A DNA stretch of 64,000 nucleotides from Streptomyces antibioticus. Lineage in GTDB: Bacteria; Actinomycetota; Actinomycetes; Streptomycetales; Streptomycetaceae. Below the pieces are notes generated by a model, which was given only the letters and a program-made list of their open reading frames with translations, was not told the origin of the DNA and searched no databases. The position numbers were made by a program, and so were the translations under genes. This document shows, piece after piece, positions 17,374 through 24,942 of this stretch. Location of the stretch: the NCBI RefSeq assembly GCF_001514065.1, contig NZ_KQ948425.1:240067-304066 (forward strand). The letters are read 5' to 3'. Position 1 is the first letter of the stretch. Each line of letters opens with the position of its first letter.

Positions 17374-18594
17374 TCAGCAGGCGCCCTCGTCCTGCCACGG
17401 GCCCCACTGCGAGGCGCCGGGGACCTCGTTCTGGGTCCACCACTTGGCCTTCCAGTTGTGCTTGCCGTAGGAGACCTCGTTGCCCGCCGTGTACACCGCC
17501 GTCGAACTCCACGCCGTCTTGCAGGAGGTGGAGGTGGGCGTCGGCGTGGGCGTCGGTGTCGACGTGGGCGGGTTGGTCGGCGGGGTGGCGCCCGCGAACC
17601 TCACCGAGTACGCGGCGAAGTCCCAGGAGTTCTGGGCGACGCTCGAGCAGGTGCCGGACGTGCGGCCGCCGTTGTCGGGCGGGCTGCACTGCCGGTCGCG
17701 GTTCAGCGACCAGAACGTGAAGCGGTCCATGTGGTGGCTGGTGGCGTAGTCCAGCACTGTCTGGAAGTCGGCCTGCGTGAAGAACTCACCCGTGTCGCTG
17801 CGGCCGTTCATGCCGGAGAAGCCCTCGTGGGAGTAGGCGGTCGCCTGGTCCCAGCCGAAGGTCGACTGCAGGATCGCGTTGAAGTTGGTCAGCGCGCTGG
17901 TCTGGCTCGCCGCGCCGTTGAAGCCGCCGTCGAACGGCATGATCGAGAAGTTGTTCGGGGTGAAACCCTGGGACTTGGCCTCCAGCAGCATCTGCTTGCC
18001 GAACCAGCCGGTGCCGTCGGCGGTGCCGGCCGTCGTCACGGAGACGTACAGCCCGGGGTTGTTCTGCTGGAGGATCTTGGCAGCGCCGATCTCGTTGTGG
18101 ATGGCCGCGGTGTTCTCGTACTCCGGCTCCTCCAGGTCGAAGTCGATGGCGTGCAGCCCGTACTTGGTGATGACCTGCTGGTAGGCCGCCGCCGTGGACG
18201 CGGGGTCGGCGCAGGCCTGGCCGAGCTTGGTGCCTCCGTAGCCGCCGATGGAGACGGAGACGTCGCCGCCCTTGCCGCGGATCGTGTTGATCACCGACTG
18301 CACGGCCGTGTCCGAGGAGACGGGGGACGTGCCGTCCCAGGTCGGCGAGCAGCCGCCGCCGTTGGGGGCCAGGACGAAGGCCAGTTGGAAGGCTTTCAGC
18401 CCTGTTGCATCCATGATGGCGGCCGGGTCCGGCGGATCGTTGTCCAGGGGCATCAGATAGGGGGCGGCGGCGTACCAGCGGTTGCTGAGCGCGGTGGTCG
18501 CGCCCGAGGCGTTGCCGGCGACGAAGGCGGTCGCGCCGGCAGCGGCCAGCGCGACGGCCGCCGCCGCGCCCAGACAGGCCCGAAGGGGTCTCAT
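17374..18594 (-). CDS. Secreted GH18 chitinase with C-terminal chitin-binding domain
   Basis: 406 aa from ATG 18592-18594 with GGGAGG 6 nt upstream; the longer frame includes promoter sequence. A signal peptide covers residues 1-32 (MRPLRACLGAAAAVALAAAG to ASG). The GH18 catalytic domain spans about residues 35-325: VSVSIGGYGG, then HAIDFDLEEPE near residue 150 with the D-x-D-x-E catalytic Glu, and IMPFDGG. A Pro-Thr linker near 335-360 leads to a type-3 carbohydrate-binding module (CBM5/12) with AWSSTAVYTAGNEVSYGKHN and WKAKWWT. Hydrolyses chitin outside the cell. Two DasR/chitinase-type direct repeats precede the gene, so induction by chitin breakdown products is likely. Confidence 0.95.
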   Translation of the reverse strand: MRPLRACLGAAAAVALAAAGATAFVAGNASGATTALSNRWYAAAPYLMPLDNDPPDPAAIMDATGLKAFQLAFVLAPNGGGCSPTWDGTSPVSSDTAVQSVINTIRGKGGDVSVSIGGYGGTKLGQACADPASTAAAYQQVITKYGLHAIDFDLEEPEYENTAAIHNEIGAAKILQQNNPGLYVSVTTAGTADGTGWFGKQMLLEAKSQGFTPNNFSIMPFDGGFNGAASQTSALTNFNAILQSTFGWDQATAYSHEGFSGMNGRSDTGEFFTQADFQTVLDYATSHHMDRFTFWSLNRDRQCSPPDNGGRTSGTCSSVAQNSWDFAAYSVRFAGATPPTNPPTSTPTPTPTPTSTSCKTAWSSTAVYTAGNEVSYGKHNWKAKWWTQNEVPGASQWGPWQDEGAC

Positions 18595-18670
18595 GACGTG
18601 CCTCCCGGAGGGGGTGGGGTGGAGGGAGCCGCCCCAGGCTCTGGGAGATGTTGGGGTCACGTCAATGACA

Positions 18671-18704
18671 TGGACTAGACCAACCTCCGCTTTGGACTAG
18701 ACCA
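18671..18704 (-). promoter_or_regulatory. Two direct repeats of TGGTCTAGTCCA upstream of chitinase (DasR/chitinase operator type)
   Basis: The 12-mer tggactagacca occurs at 18671-18682 and 18693-18704 on the plus strand (TGGTCTAGTCCA as read by the chitinase), spaced 22 bp start to start. Streptomyces chitinase promoters are known for such 12-bp direct repeats, and the DasR site consensus contains TGGTCTAGACCA; each copy here differs from that at one base. They lie 77-110 bp upstream of the start codon, where they would overlap a promoter. Confidence 0.85.
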
Positions 18705-18792
18705 TACGATTGCTTTACCTACTGCCTACCGTCGGCCGACGCGCGGTGGCTAGGGCGGGCGCCTCCGCCTCGAGGCAGGACCGGGCGCGGTG

Positions 18793-19236
18793 TCACCCGA
18801 CCCGCTGAGTCGTCTCCCCGGCCTGCTCGGGCACCGCAGGCAGGGCGACGGTGCAGGCAGCGCAGCGTCGGGCCTCGGCCGGGACGGGGCTGAGGCACTC
18901 GGGACAGTCCCGCTTGGGGGCCTGGACGTCCTGGTGGGGGGCGAGGCGCTCGTGCAGCTTGTTGATCGGGAGGACGACGAGGAAGTACAGGGCACTGGCG
19001 ACGAGCAGGAAGCTGATCGCCGCGTTGAGGAAGGCGCCATAGGGGAACTTGATGCCGCCTACGCTGAAGGCCTTGTGCGCCATGTCGCCCGTGGCGCCGG
19101 TGGCCAGTCCCACCAGCGGGGTCAAGAAGGCGCTGACGAAGCCGTTCACGACGGCGGTGAACGCCGCTCCGATGACAATGCCGACCGCCAGATCGACCAC
19201 GTTGCCGCGCAGGATGAAACTGCGGAAGCCCTTCAC
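18793..19236 (-). CDS. mscL: Large-conductance mechanosensitive channel MscL with C-terminal zinc ribbon
   Basis: 147 aa from GTG 19234-19236, with AGGAGGGG 6 nt upstream. The start KGFRSFILRGNVVDLAVGIV with IGAAFTAVVNGFVSAFLTPL is the MscL signature (TM1 plus the pore-lining GN..DLAVG motif). TM2 is FLNAAISFLLVASALYFLVV, followed by the conserved cytoplasmic region. The usual C-terminal helix is followed by CPECLSPVPAEARRCAAC, two CxxC pairs that should form a zinc ribbon, an addition not found in E. coli MscL. Releases solutes on hypo-osmotic shock. Single gene. Confidence 0.95.
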   Translation of the reverse strand: MKGFRSFILRGNVVDLAVGIVIGAAFTAVVNGFVSAFLTPLVGLATGATGDMAHKAFSVGGIKFPYGAFLNAAISFLLVASALYFLVVLPINKLHERLAPHQDVQAPKRDCPECLSPVPAEARRCAACTVALPAVPEQAGETTQRVG

Positions 19237-19779
19237 CTCTCACCCCTCCTCGCCCGTGACGTCGACGGGCGGCATTCCGACCTGTCCCCCGGATGCCCTG
19301 GCGCATCTCACCCATGCCGGCCGGACGGCAGCGCCACGGCCGTCGGCCCGGCGAGACACGTCTCGCACTGTCCCCGGGCCGAGTCGTGCGCTGCTCCCGG
19401 GCCGACGAGCCCCGGACGGTGGCTTCGCCGTGCGGCGGGCACGCTTGGGTGAGAGGCGGGCGGCCGGGGACGAGGCGAGGCCGGGATGCTCGCCCCCGGC
19501 GGAAAGCGCCACAGGCGACTACGTCGACGTGCAGTAAGGGAACGCTGCGGTCGTGGGCGTGAGCCGCCGCGAACAGGAGAAGCGCCAGTAGCCGTCCGAC
19601 CTGGTCTTTGCGGGGTTCCTGAGGGCGCCCGTCGAGGACACGTAGCTGCTTTTGTGGTTGGTGGGCGTTCTTTTCGGGCTGTCCGCAGGCTGCCCCCCGG
19701 GGCCGATTAACGTTCGAGTGCGCTCCAGCGGCCACACTGATCCCGAGATCCAGAGCATGGCACGGAGCGGCGGCTACAG
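19237..19779. other. Long intergenic region between mscL and the mycothiol-dependent enzyme
   Basis: About 540 bases holding divergent promoters. Open frames here have low-complexity Arg/Pro composition typical of GC-rich shadows. No RNA gene, repeat or convincing hairpin was identified. Confidence 0.5.
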
Positions 19780-20589
19780 ATGACGACGACCAACCAGGTG
19801 GGGCACCCCCTGCCGTATGACACCTACATCGAGGCGATCGGGCGGGAAACCCGCCGGTTCGCGGACGCGGTGCGGGATGCCGACCCGGCCGGCACAGTGC
19901 CGTCCTGCCCCGGCTGGACCCTGGCCGATCTGACCCGGCACGTGGGAGCGCTGCAGCGCTGGTTCTGCGTCCTGCTGTCCCGGCGGGTGCAGGCGCCTCC
20001 TCGCGACCGGGACGTCGAGCTGGGGCTTCCCGAGGACGTACGGGACTACGCCGACTGGCTGACGGCGGGCGTGCCTTCGGTGGCGGCCGTGCTGCGGGAC
20101 ACCGATCCCGGCGCGGCGATGTGGACGTGGGGCGCGGATCCGCACGCGCGGTTCTGGGCCCGGAGGATGCTGTTCGAGACGCTGGTGCACCGGGTGGACG
20201 CGGAGCGTGCCGTCGGGCGCGACGCGGAGGTCGACCCGGAGCTGGCCGCGGACGGCGTCGACGAGTTCCTGGTCAATCTCCCCTACGCGGGGCTCTTCGC
20301 GCCGGGCGTCACCGAACTGCGCGGCCGTGGCGAGGTCCTCGCGTTCGGGTGCACGGGCGCCGATGGCGCGGCCGGCGAGGAGTGGCGGGTGCGGCTCGAG
20401 CCGGACGGCTTCCGGCCGGTGGCGGGCGGCGGGAGCGGTTCCGGGGCGGCGGACGACGCGGCCGTCCTGGCGCCGGCCGCGGACCTCCTGTTGCTGCTCT
20501 ACGGCCGCCGGCCCTACCGCGAGCCGGCCTTCGAGGTGTCGGGGGACACCGGGCTCCTGGACCGCTGGTTCACACACACCGCGTTCTGA
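19780..20589 (+). CDS. Mycothiol-dependent maleylpyruvate isomerase-family (DinB-like) protein
   Basis: 269 aa from ATG 19780. The N-terminal four-helix DinB/MDMPI domain shows VPSCPGWTLADLTRHVGALQ (first metal-site His near residue 51) and ARRMLFETLVHRVDAERAVG (second site near residue 136). The C-terminal SCP2-like portion runs from about 185 to the end. Proteins of this family use mycothiol as thiol cofactor and a divalent metal; individual substrates are mostly unknown. Single gene, closed downstream by a perfect hairpin. Confidence 0.88.
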   Translation: MTTTNQVGHPLPYDTYIEAIGRETRRFADAVRDADPAGTVPSCPGWTLADLTRHVGALQRWFCVLLSRRVQAPPRDRDVELGLPEDVRDYADWLTAGVPSVAAVLRDTDPGAAMWTWGADPHARFWARRMLFETLVHRVDAERAVGRDAEVDPELAADGVDEFLVNLPYAGLFAPGVTELRGRGEVLAFGCTGADGAAGEEWRVRLEPDGFRPVAGGGSGSGAADDAAVLAPAADLLLLLYGRRPYREPAFEVSGDTGLLDRWFTHTAF

Positions 20590-20699
20590 CTCGGGTGCCA
20601 TGCACGGCCGAGCTGGCACCCGGTGGTCATCGGGCCCTCGCGGTAACGGCTCTCCGGCGGCTTCGGCGTGTGCGCGTTGGGCGGTGCCGATCAAACGCA

Positions 20700-20732
20700 G
20701 CCCGTGGCCCGGTAGCGAACTGGGCCACGGGC
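20700..20732. terminator. Perfect 11-bp hairpin
   Basis: GCCCGTGGCCC, loop of 11 bases, GGGCCACGGGC. It lies 110 nt downstream of the gene ending at 20589 and could terminate it. Confidence 0.6.
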
Positions 20733-21143
20733 GAGGCACGCGCGACCACCCGTTCAAGGACGGTCGCGATACCGGTTGCGCGAAGGAGGCGGCGGACCGG
20801 GCGGGCCGGGCCTGCCGGTCAGTTGCGGAAGTCGTCGTGGGTGATGCAGGTGCCGGTGGGCGGTGACGGCGATGACCGTGGAGTCGCCCTCCACCTGCGC
20901 AAAGAACGCGGACACGTAACGACTTGCCGGGGTGCGCGCGCCGTCAGCGGCAAGCGAGTCAGCGGAAGCCGACACGTGAGCGCACGGCCCACTGGCCACC
21001 GGTCCGAGCGCTGGTCGGTATCAAGCGTTCGATCACCCGCCACTGCGCACCGCTCCGCTTGAGTCGCCCGAGGTCGCCAAGACCCACATCGCCGTCGCCT
21101 GGCGGTCGCGGCTGCTCGCTCTGGGTCCGAGCGGCTGCATCCC
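20733..21143. other. Gene-poor stretch with no supportable gene
   Basis: No frame has a convincing start or composition. A short plus-strand string at about 21068-21100 (SPEVAKTHIAVAWRSRLLAL) faintly recalls the P-loop region of IstB helpers but lacks the Gly residues of a Walker A motif. It may be decayed insertion-sequence DNA. Confidence 0.3.
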
Positions 21144-21404
21144 TCAGGCTGACGCAGCGTGGTCCTGACCCGTGCTGACCGTCCTGTCACGGTGTCGTCC
21201 GCGTCGGCCGTGCGTGTCACGCTTCCCGCCGTGAATCAGACGCAGACGGTGTGGCGAGCCTCGTCGCGACGAAGTGGCCTCCTGACGCCTGCTTCTGTGT
21301 CGGCTGGTGTGCTGCTTGGAGTGGGCCATACGGTCTTCCAGCCGGTCCATGCCGAAGAGGAGCAGTCCCATCGCCGGCAAGAGCGTGAATGCTACGTAGA
21401 GCAT
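21144..21404 (-). CDS. Small membrane-anchored basic protein
   Basis: 86 aa from ATG 21402-21404, with GAGGAG about 10 nt upstream. One N-terminal hydrophobic segment (MLYVAFTLLPAMGLLLFGM) is followed by DRLEDRMAHS and a strongly basic tail with HRLRLIHGGKRDT. This layout, a membrane helix, 'MDRxEDR' and a 'RxLxLI' motif in an Arg-rich tail, recurs in short conserved Streptomyces hypothetical proteins. Function unknown. The longer frame upstream is not supported. Confidence 0.55.
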   Translation of the reverse strand: MLYVAFTLLPAMGLLLFGMDRLEDRMAHSKQHTSRHRSRRQEATSSRRGSPHRLRLIHGGKRDTHGRRGRHRDRTVSTGQDHAASA

Positions 21405-21667
21405 CAGGAATTCTCTCCTCACGGTCGCACCCTTCGCGTGCCCAGCCCGCAAGCGTCCATCGGCGCAGCCGTGTGGAGATTGTGTGACGCCGGTGCGCCG
21501 TCTGCCCAACTGGCATGTTCCAGGCCTGCGTTGTCACGGAGCGGGGGAGGTTTTGCCGGGCGTCGCGGGGACATCTGAACTGCCAGGCACGCCAGAGTCG
21601 GCGGCCGCCCGGTGCCTGGTTGGGCCGGGGATGTCCCGCGCTGTGCGCGGCGGAGAGGAGTACGAGG

Positions 21668-22048
21668 ATGACGGACGACCTGAGCGCTCGGCTGACGCCC
21701 CGCCCGGCGGGAGAGCACGACATTGCGGCTGGCCGGCTGAGAGGCGCGGAACTCGTCGGCTATACGGTGGAGGCGACGGACGGTTCGGTGGGGCAGGTGG
21801 ATGATGTCTCGAAGGAGGCCGGCCCGGAGCATGTCGTGGTCGCCACCAGGGACGTCCTGCTGACCAAGAAGGTGCTGCTGCCCCTGGCGGCCGTCACCAG
21901 GATCGACGAGGAGGCCCAGCGGCTCCACGTCGGATACGACACGGAGAGGATCAAGAGCGCGCCGCGCTTCGACGGCGACATGCGGGTCACCGATCCGAGC
22001 TTCCGCGCCCTGATCGACGAGCACTACGGACTTCCCGGCACCGCCTGA
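21668..22048 (+). CDS. PRC-barrel domain protein
   Basis: 126 aa from ATG 21668 with GGAGAGGAG upstream. After a short leader, residues about 25-95 form a PRC-barrel: LRGAELVGYTVEATDGSVGQ, VDDVSKEA, HVVVATRDVLLTKKVLLPLA and AVTRIDEEAQRLHVGYDTER. PRC-barrels are small beta domains found in photosynthetic reaction-centre H subunits, RimM and stress-related actinobacterial proteins. Stand-alone versions in Streptomyces are often stress-induced, but no partner gene or regulator is visible here. Confidence 0.85.
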   Translation: MTDDLSARLTPRPAGEHDIAAGRLRGAELVGYTVEATDGSVGQVDDVSKEAGPEHVVVATRDVLLTKKVLLPLAAVTRIDEEAQRLHVGYDTERIKSAPRFDGDMRVTDPSFRALIDEHYGLPGTA

Positions 22049-22355
22049 GCGCCGCATACGGAGGCGGTGACATTCGCCAGCTGGGCCGCCGACACCTCAC
22101 ATGCGTCGAACGCATCCTCAACACGGCGCCCCACCCGGACACCATCAGACGGCAAATCCAGCGGCTGGCCGGGGGAACCGAAGAACACTGAGCGTGCAGG
22201 CCCGTAACGAGCAACGCCCACACCACGGCCTGGACCTCGCCCGCACCGCGCGAGAACACGCCCTGCCGTACGGGTTCCCATGCCGCAATCCCTCCTCGCC
22301 GCGCGGAAAGCCCACGCTCTCTCCCTCCTCGGCGACCAAACCGGCGCCACGCTGA
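22049..22355. other. Decayed region, no intact gene
   Basis: Fragments with coding-like composition appear in alternating frames, for example RRHLTCVERILNTAPHPDTI then RRQIQRLAGGTEEH ending at a TGA near 22190, with no start or recognisable family. It reads as the left part of the graveyard that continues to 23.1 kb. Confidence 0.35.
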
Positions 22356-22553
22356 GGCACGTCGGTCGTCCTGGACGGTGAGTACGGAGTGCACGGGTCG
22401 AGTCTCGGCGTGCCCGTGGAGCTGGTCCGCGACGGGGTGCGCCGGGTCGTCGAGTGGGACCTCGCGCCCGCCGAACGGCGCGGCATGCGGCAGGCGGACG
22501 TGCGCGTGGCGGCCGCCGCGGCTGACATCGACGATGCGTCCGCCGCCCGGTAG
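22356..22553 (+). pseudogene. Lactate/malate dehydrogenase C-terminal fragment
   Basis: 65 codons after an in-frame TGA at 22353 read [40 protein letters not shown] and end at TAG 22551. The order 'VxLxGEYG..xxSLGVPVxLxxxGVxxVVEWxLxxxER' is the C-terminal strand-helix end of LDH/MDH enzymes. The NAD-binding and catalytic parts are absent, so it is a relic. Confidence 0.6.
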
Positions 22554-22857
22554 GCCTCCCTTCGGACACGAAGTGACTCACACCAACACGAACCGACCCG
22601 CACCGACTCGACGAGGAGTCACGGCGGAGAGGCCTCCTCGCCCCGGCTGCCACCGTATGGCCCGGCCAAATCCACACCGGCGAGACAGCCGTCGAGCAGG
22701 TGTGGGCGGTACGGATCCCCTTCCGCTGTGTCTGAGGATGCGGACCAGGGCGGGCAGTTGGGCCGCACCGCAGTTCGCCAGGGCCTGCCGCAGCAGGGAC
22801 CACACCCCCCTCCGTCGGGTTCAACTCCGGCTCTCGAGCTGGCAGTTCCCCCCCCCC

Positions 22858-23054
22858 TCAGCCACGCCTGTTCGTCTCGGCGAACTCCACTGGCTCCCCC
22901 GCCGGATGCCGGCTCAGGTTGTCGCGGCACCACACCAGCGGGGCGTCCAACTGCCGGTGAACGGTGATGATCAGGTGGTACACGCGCAGCCGGTACACCA
23001 GGCGGGCACGGGGGCCGGAAGGGAAGCGGACCTCCCCCGCAACGTTGACCCGGC
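22858..23054 (-). pseudogene. IS630-family transposase remnant
   Basis: The minus frame reads RVNVAGEVRFPSGPRARLVY, RLRVYHLIITVHRQLDAPLV and WCRDNLSRHPAGEPVEFAET, then stops. This mirrors the DDE region of IS630-type transposases (a 'RVSVAG...RPRLIYRxRxYH' strand and a 'xxVWDNLxxH' catalytic strand). An internal deletion follows the YH, the second DDE Asp context reads RDN rather than WDN, and a run of nine C bases abuts the stop. No inverted repeats were found. Confidence 0.6.
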
Positions 23055-23211
23055 CCTGGCCTGGGCCCTGCGCCCACCGGTGGCCGCGTCATTGCCGCGT
23101 AACGCGGCGACCGCCTGGCCGAAACTAATTTCCACATAATCACCGTGTACGGAATACCAGAAATATTGCGGCAACTTTCCCATGCACCACTTCACCTGGC
23201 TTGGGGGGTCA

Positions 23212-23946
23212 ATGGCTGACAGTGCGCCCATAAGTCCGCAAAACCCGACAGTGATCGTCGGCCCGGTCACCGCGAAGCCCTACGCATGGCCGTACGACAC
23301 CTCCGTGCCCGCCGACCGTGTCGCCGTGCTCTGCATCGACTGGCAGACGGACTTCTGCGGACCCGGCGGTTACGTGGACACGATGGGATACGACATCTCG
23401 CTGACCCGGGCCGGGCTCCCGGCCACGCAGAAGCTGCTCGCGCACGCCCGCAGCACGGGCATGCTCGTGGTCCACACCCGTGAAGGGCACGCCCCCGATC
23501 TGGCGGACCTGCCGGCGAACAAGCGCTGGCGGTCCGCGCAGATCGGCGCCGAGATCGGCGCCGCCGGACCGTGCGGCCGCATCCTGGTCCGGGGAGAACC
23601 CGGCTGGGAGATCGTGCCCGAAGTGGCCCCGGTTCCCGGGGAGGTGATCGTGGACAAGCCGGGCAAGGGAGCGTTCTACGCCACCAACCTCGACCTCGTA
23701 CTGCGCACCCGGGGCATCACACATCTCGTCCTCACCGGCATCACCACGGACGTGTGCGTCCACACCACCATGCGCGAGGCCAACGACCGCGGCTACGAAT
23801 GTCTGATCCTCTCCGACTGCACAGGCGCGACGGACCCCTCGAACCATGAAGCCGCGCTGCACATGGTGACCATGCAGGGCGGCGTCTTCGGATGCGTCTC
23901 CACCGCCGACGACCTGATCACCGCCACGACCGAGGCCACCTCCTGA
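23212..23946 (+). CDS. Isochorismatase-like cysteine hydrolase (ureide/biuret type), copy 1
   Basis: 244 aa from ATG 23212 ([20 protein letters not shown]), preceded by GGGGGG; an alternative ATG lies 30 nt upstream. The Asp-Lys-Cys triad of the superfamily is visible: Asp in [14 protein letters not shown] near residue 43, Lys in [13 protein letters not shown] near 149 and Cys in [20 protein letters not shown] near 183. Members related to RutB, biuret hydrolase and carbamoylsarcosine amidase hydrolyse C-N bonds of ureides. It leads a co-directional set with a second paralogue, an NCS2 permease and an AtzH-like protein. Confidence 0.88.
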   Translation: MADSAPISPQNPTVIVGPVTAKPYAWPYDTSVPADRVAVLCIDWQTDFCGPGGYVDTMGYDISLTRAGLPATQKLLAHARSTGMLVVHTREGHAPDLADLPANKRWRSAQIGAEIGAAGPCGRILVRGEPGWEIVPEVAPVPGEVIVDKPGKGAFYATNLDLVLRTRGITHLVLTGITTDVCVHTTMREANDRGYECLILSDCTGATDPSNHEAALHMVTMQGGVFGCVSTADDLITATTEATS

Positions 23947-24070
23947 GCTGACCCACCCAACGGGGCCCCTGCACCGCTCAACCAGTCCTGCACATCCGGG
24001 CGCATGGTCCGAACCGGCCCGAGCCGACCGCGTCGACTCCCCTTCCCATCGACGAAAGCAGGGAACCGCC

Positions 24071-24811
24071 ATGGCAGTTGCGGAATCGCTCCGCGTCGAG
24101 GCCGCCCCGTACGCGTTCACCTTCGACCTCGCCGAGACGGCACTCGTTCTCATCGACATGCAGCGGGACTTCCTCGAACCCGGCGGATTCGGCGAGAGCC
24201 TGGGCAATGACGTGGAACAACTGCGGAAGACCATCGCTCCGCTGCGGGCCGTACTCGATGCCTGCCGTGCCGCGGGCATGGCGGTCATGCACACCCGCGA
24301 GGGACACCTGCCGGACCTGTCCGACTGTCCCCCCAGCAAGCTGCTGCGAGGAAACCCCAGCATGCGCATCGGCGACCCGGGCCCCAAGGGCCGGATACTG
24401 GTCCGCGGTGAGGAGGGCCACGACATCATCGAGGAGCTCTACCCGGTGGCGGGTGAGCCGGTGATCGACAAGCCAGGCAAAGGCGCCTTCTACGCCACCG
24501 AGTTCGGTGAGCTGCTCACTGCCCGCGGCATCCGCCGTCTCGTAGTCACCGGCGTGACCACCGAGGTGTGTGTGCACACGACGGTCCGCGAAGCCAACGA
24601 CCGTGGATACGAGTGCCTGGTGCTGTCGGACTGCGTCGGCAGCTACTTCCCCCAATTCCAGCAGGCGGGCCTGGAGATGGTGGCCGCTCAGGGCGGCATC
24701 TTCGGCTGGACCGCGGAGTCGGCCGCGTTCCTGGCGGCACTGGCCACCGCGTCGCCCGTCGGCCCCGACACTCCGGAAGCCGCCCGCGAACCGGCGCCAC
24801 AGCCGCGCTGA
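24071..24811 (+). CDS. Isochorismatase-like cysteine hydrolase (ureide/biuret type), copy 2
   Basis: 246 aa from ATG 24071. It is a clear paralogue of the gene ending at 23946, with the same blocks: VLIDMQRDFLEPGGFGE (Asp near residue 30), [18 protein letters not shown] (Lys near 134) and TGVTTEVCVHTTVREANDRG (Cys near 168). The region SKLLRGNPSMRIGDPGPKGR replaces the copy-1 equivalent, so the two enzymes may act on different or successive substrates. The 124-nt spacer from copy 1 and the 131-nt spacer to the permease leave room for separate promoters. Confidence 0.88.
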   Translation: MAVAESLRVEAAPYAFTFDLAETALVLIDMQRDFLEPGGFGESLGNDVEQLRKTIAPLRAVLDACRAAGMAVMHTREGHLPDLSDCPPSKLLRGNPSMRIGDPGPKGRILVRGEEGHDIIEELYPVAGEPVIDKPGKGAFYATEFGELLTARGIRRLVVTGVTTEVCVHTTVREANDRGYECLVLSDCVGSYFPQFQQAGLEMVAAQGGIFGWTAESAAFLAALATASPVGPDTPEAAREPAPQPR

Positions 24812-24942
24812 CCAGGCCACCAGCGCCCGGTCGCCACAACCGCACCGCCACCTCGACGCTGCCCACTGTCCACCAGTGTGCCGTCACCAGGCGTACCCCG
24901 CGCCGGAATCCACCGCTCCACCCTACGAAGGGTGATCCCACC

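Noticed and set aside
21068-21130. KTHIAVA string resembling an IstB P-loop
   Set aside because: Too short, lacks the Walker A glycines and any flanking frame; not enough for a feature call.
22841-22860. Run of nine C as a possible slippage site
   Set aside because: It lies at the end of an already deleted transposase relic, so no functional frame depends on it.
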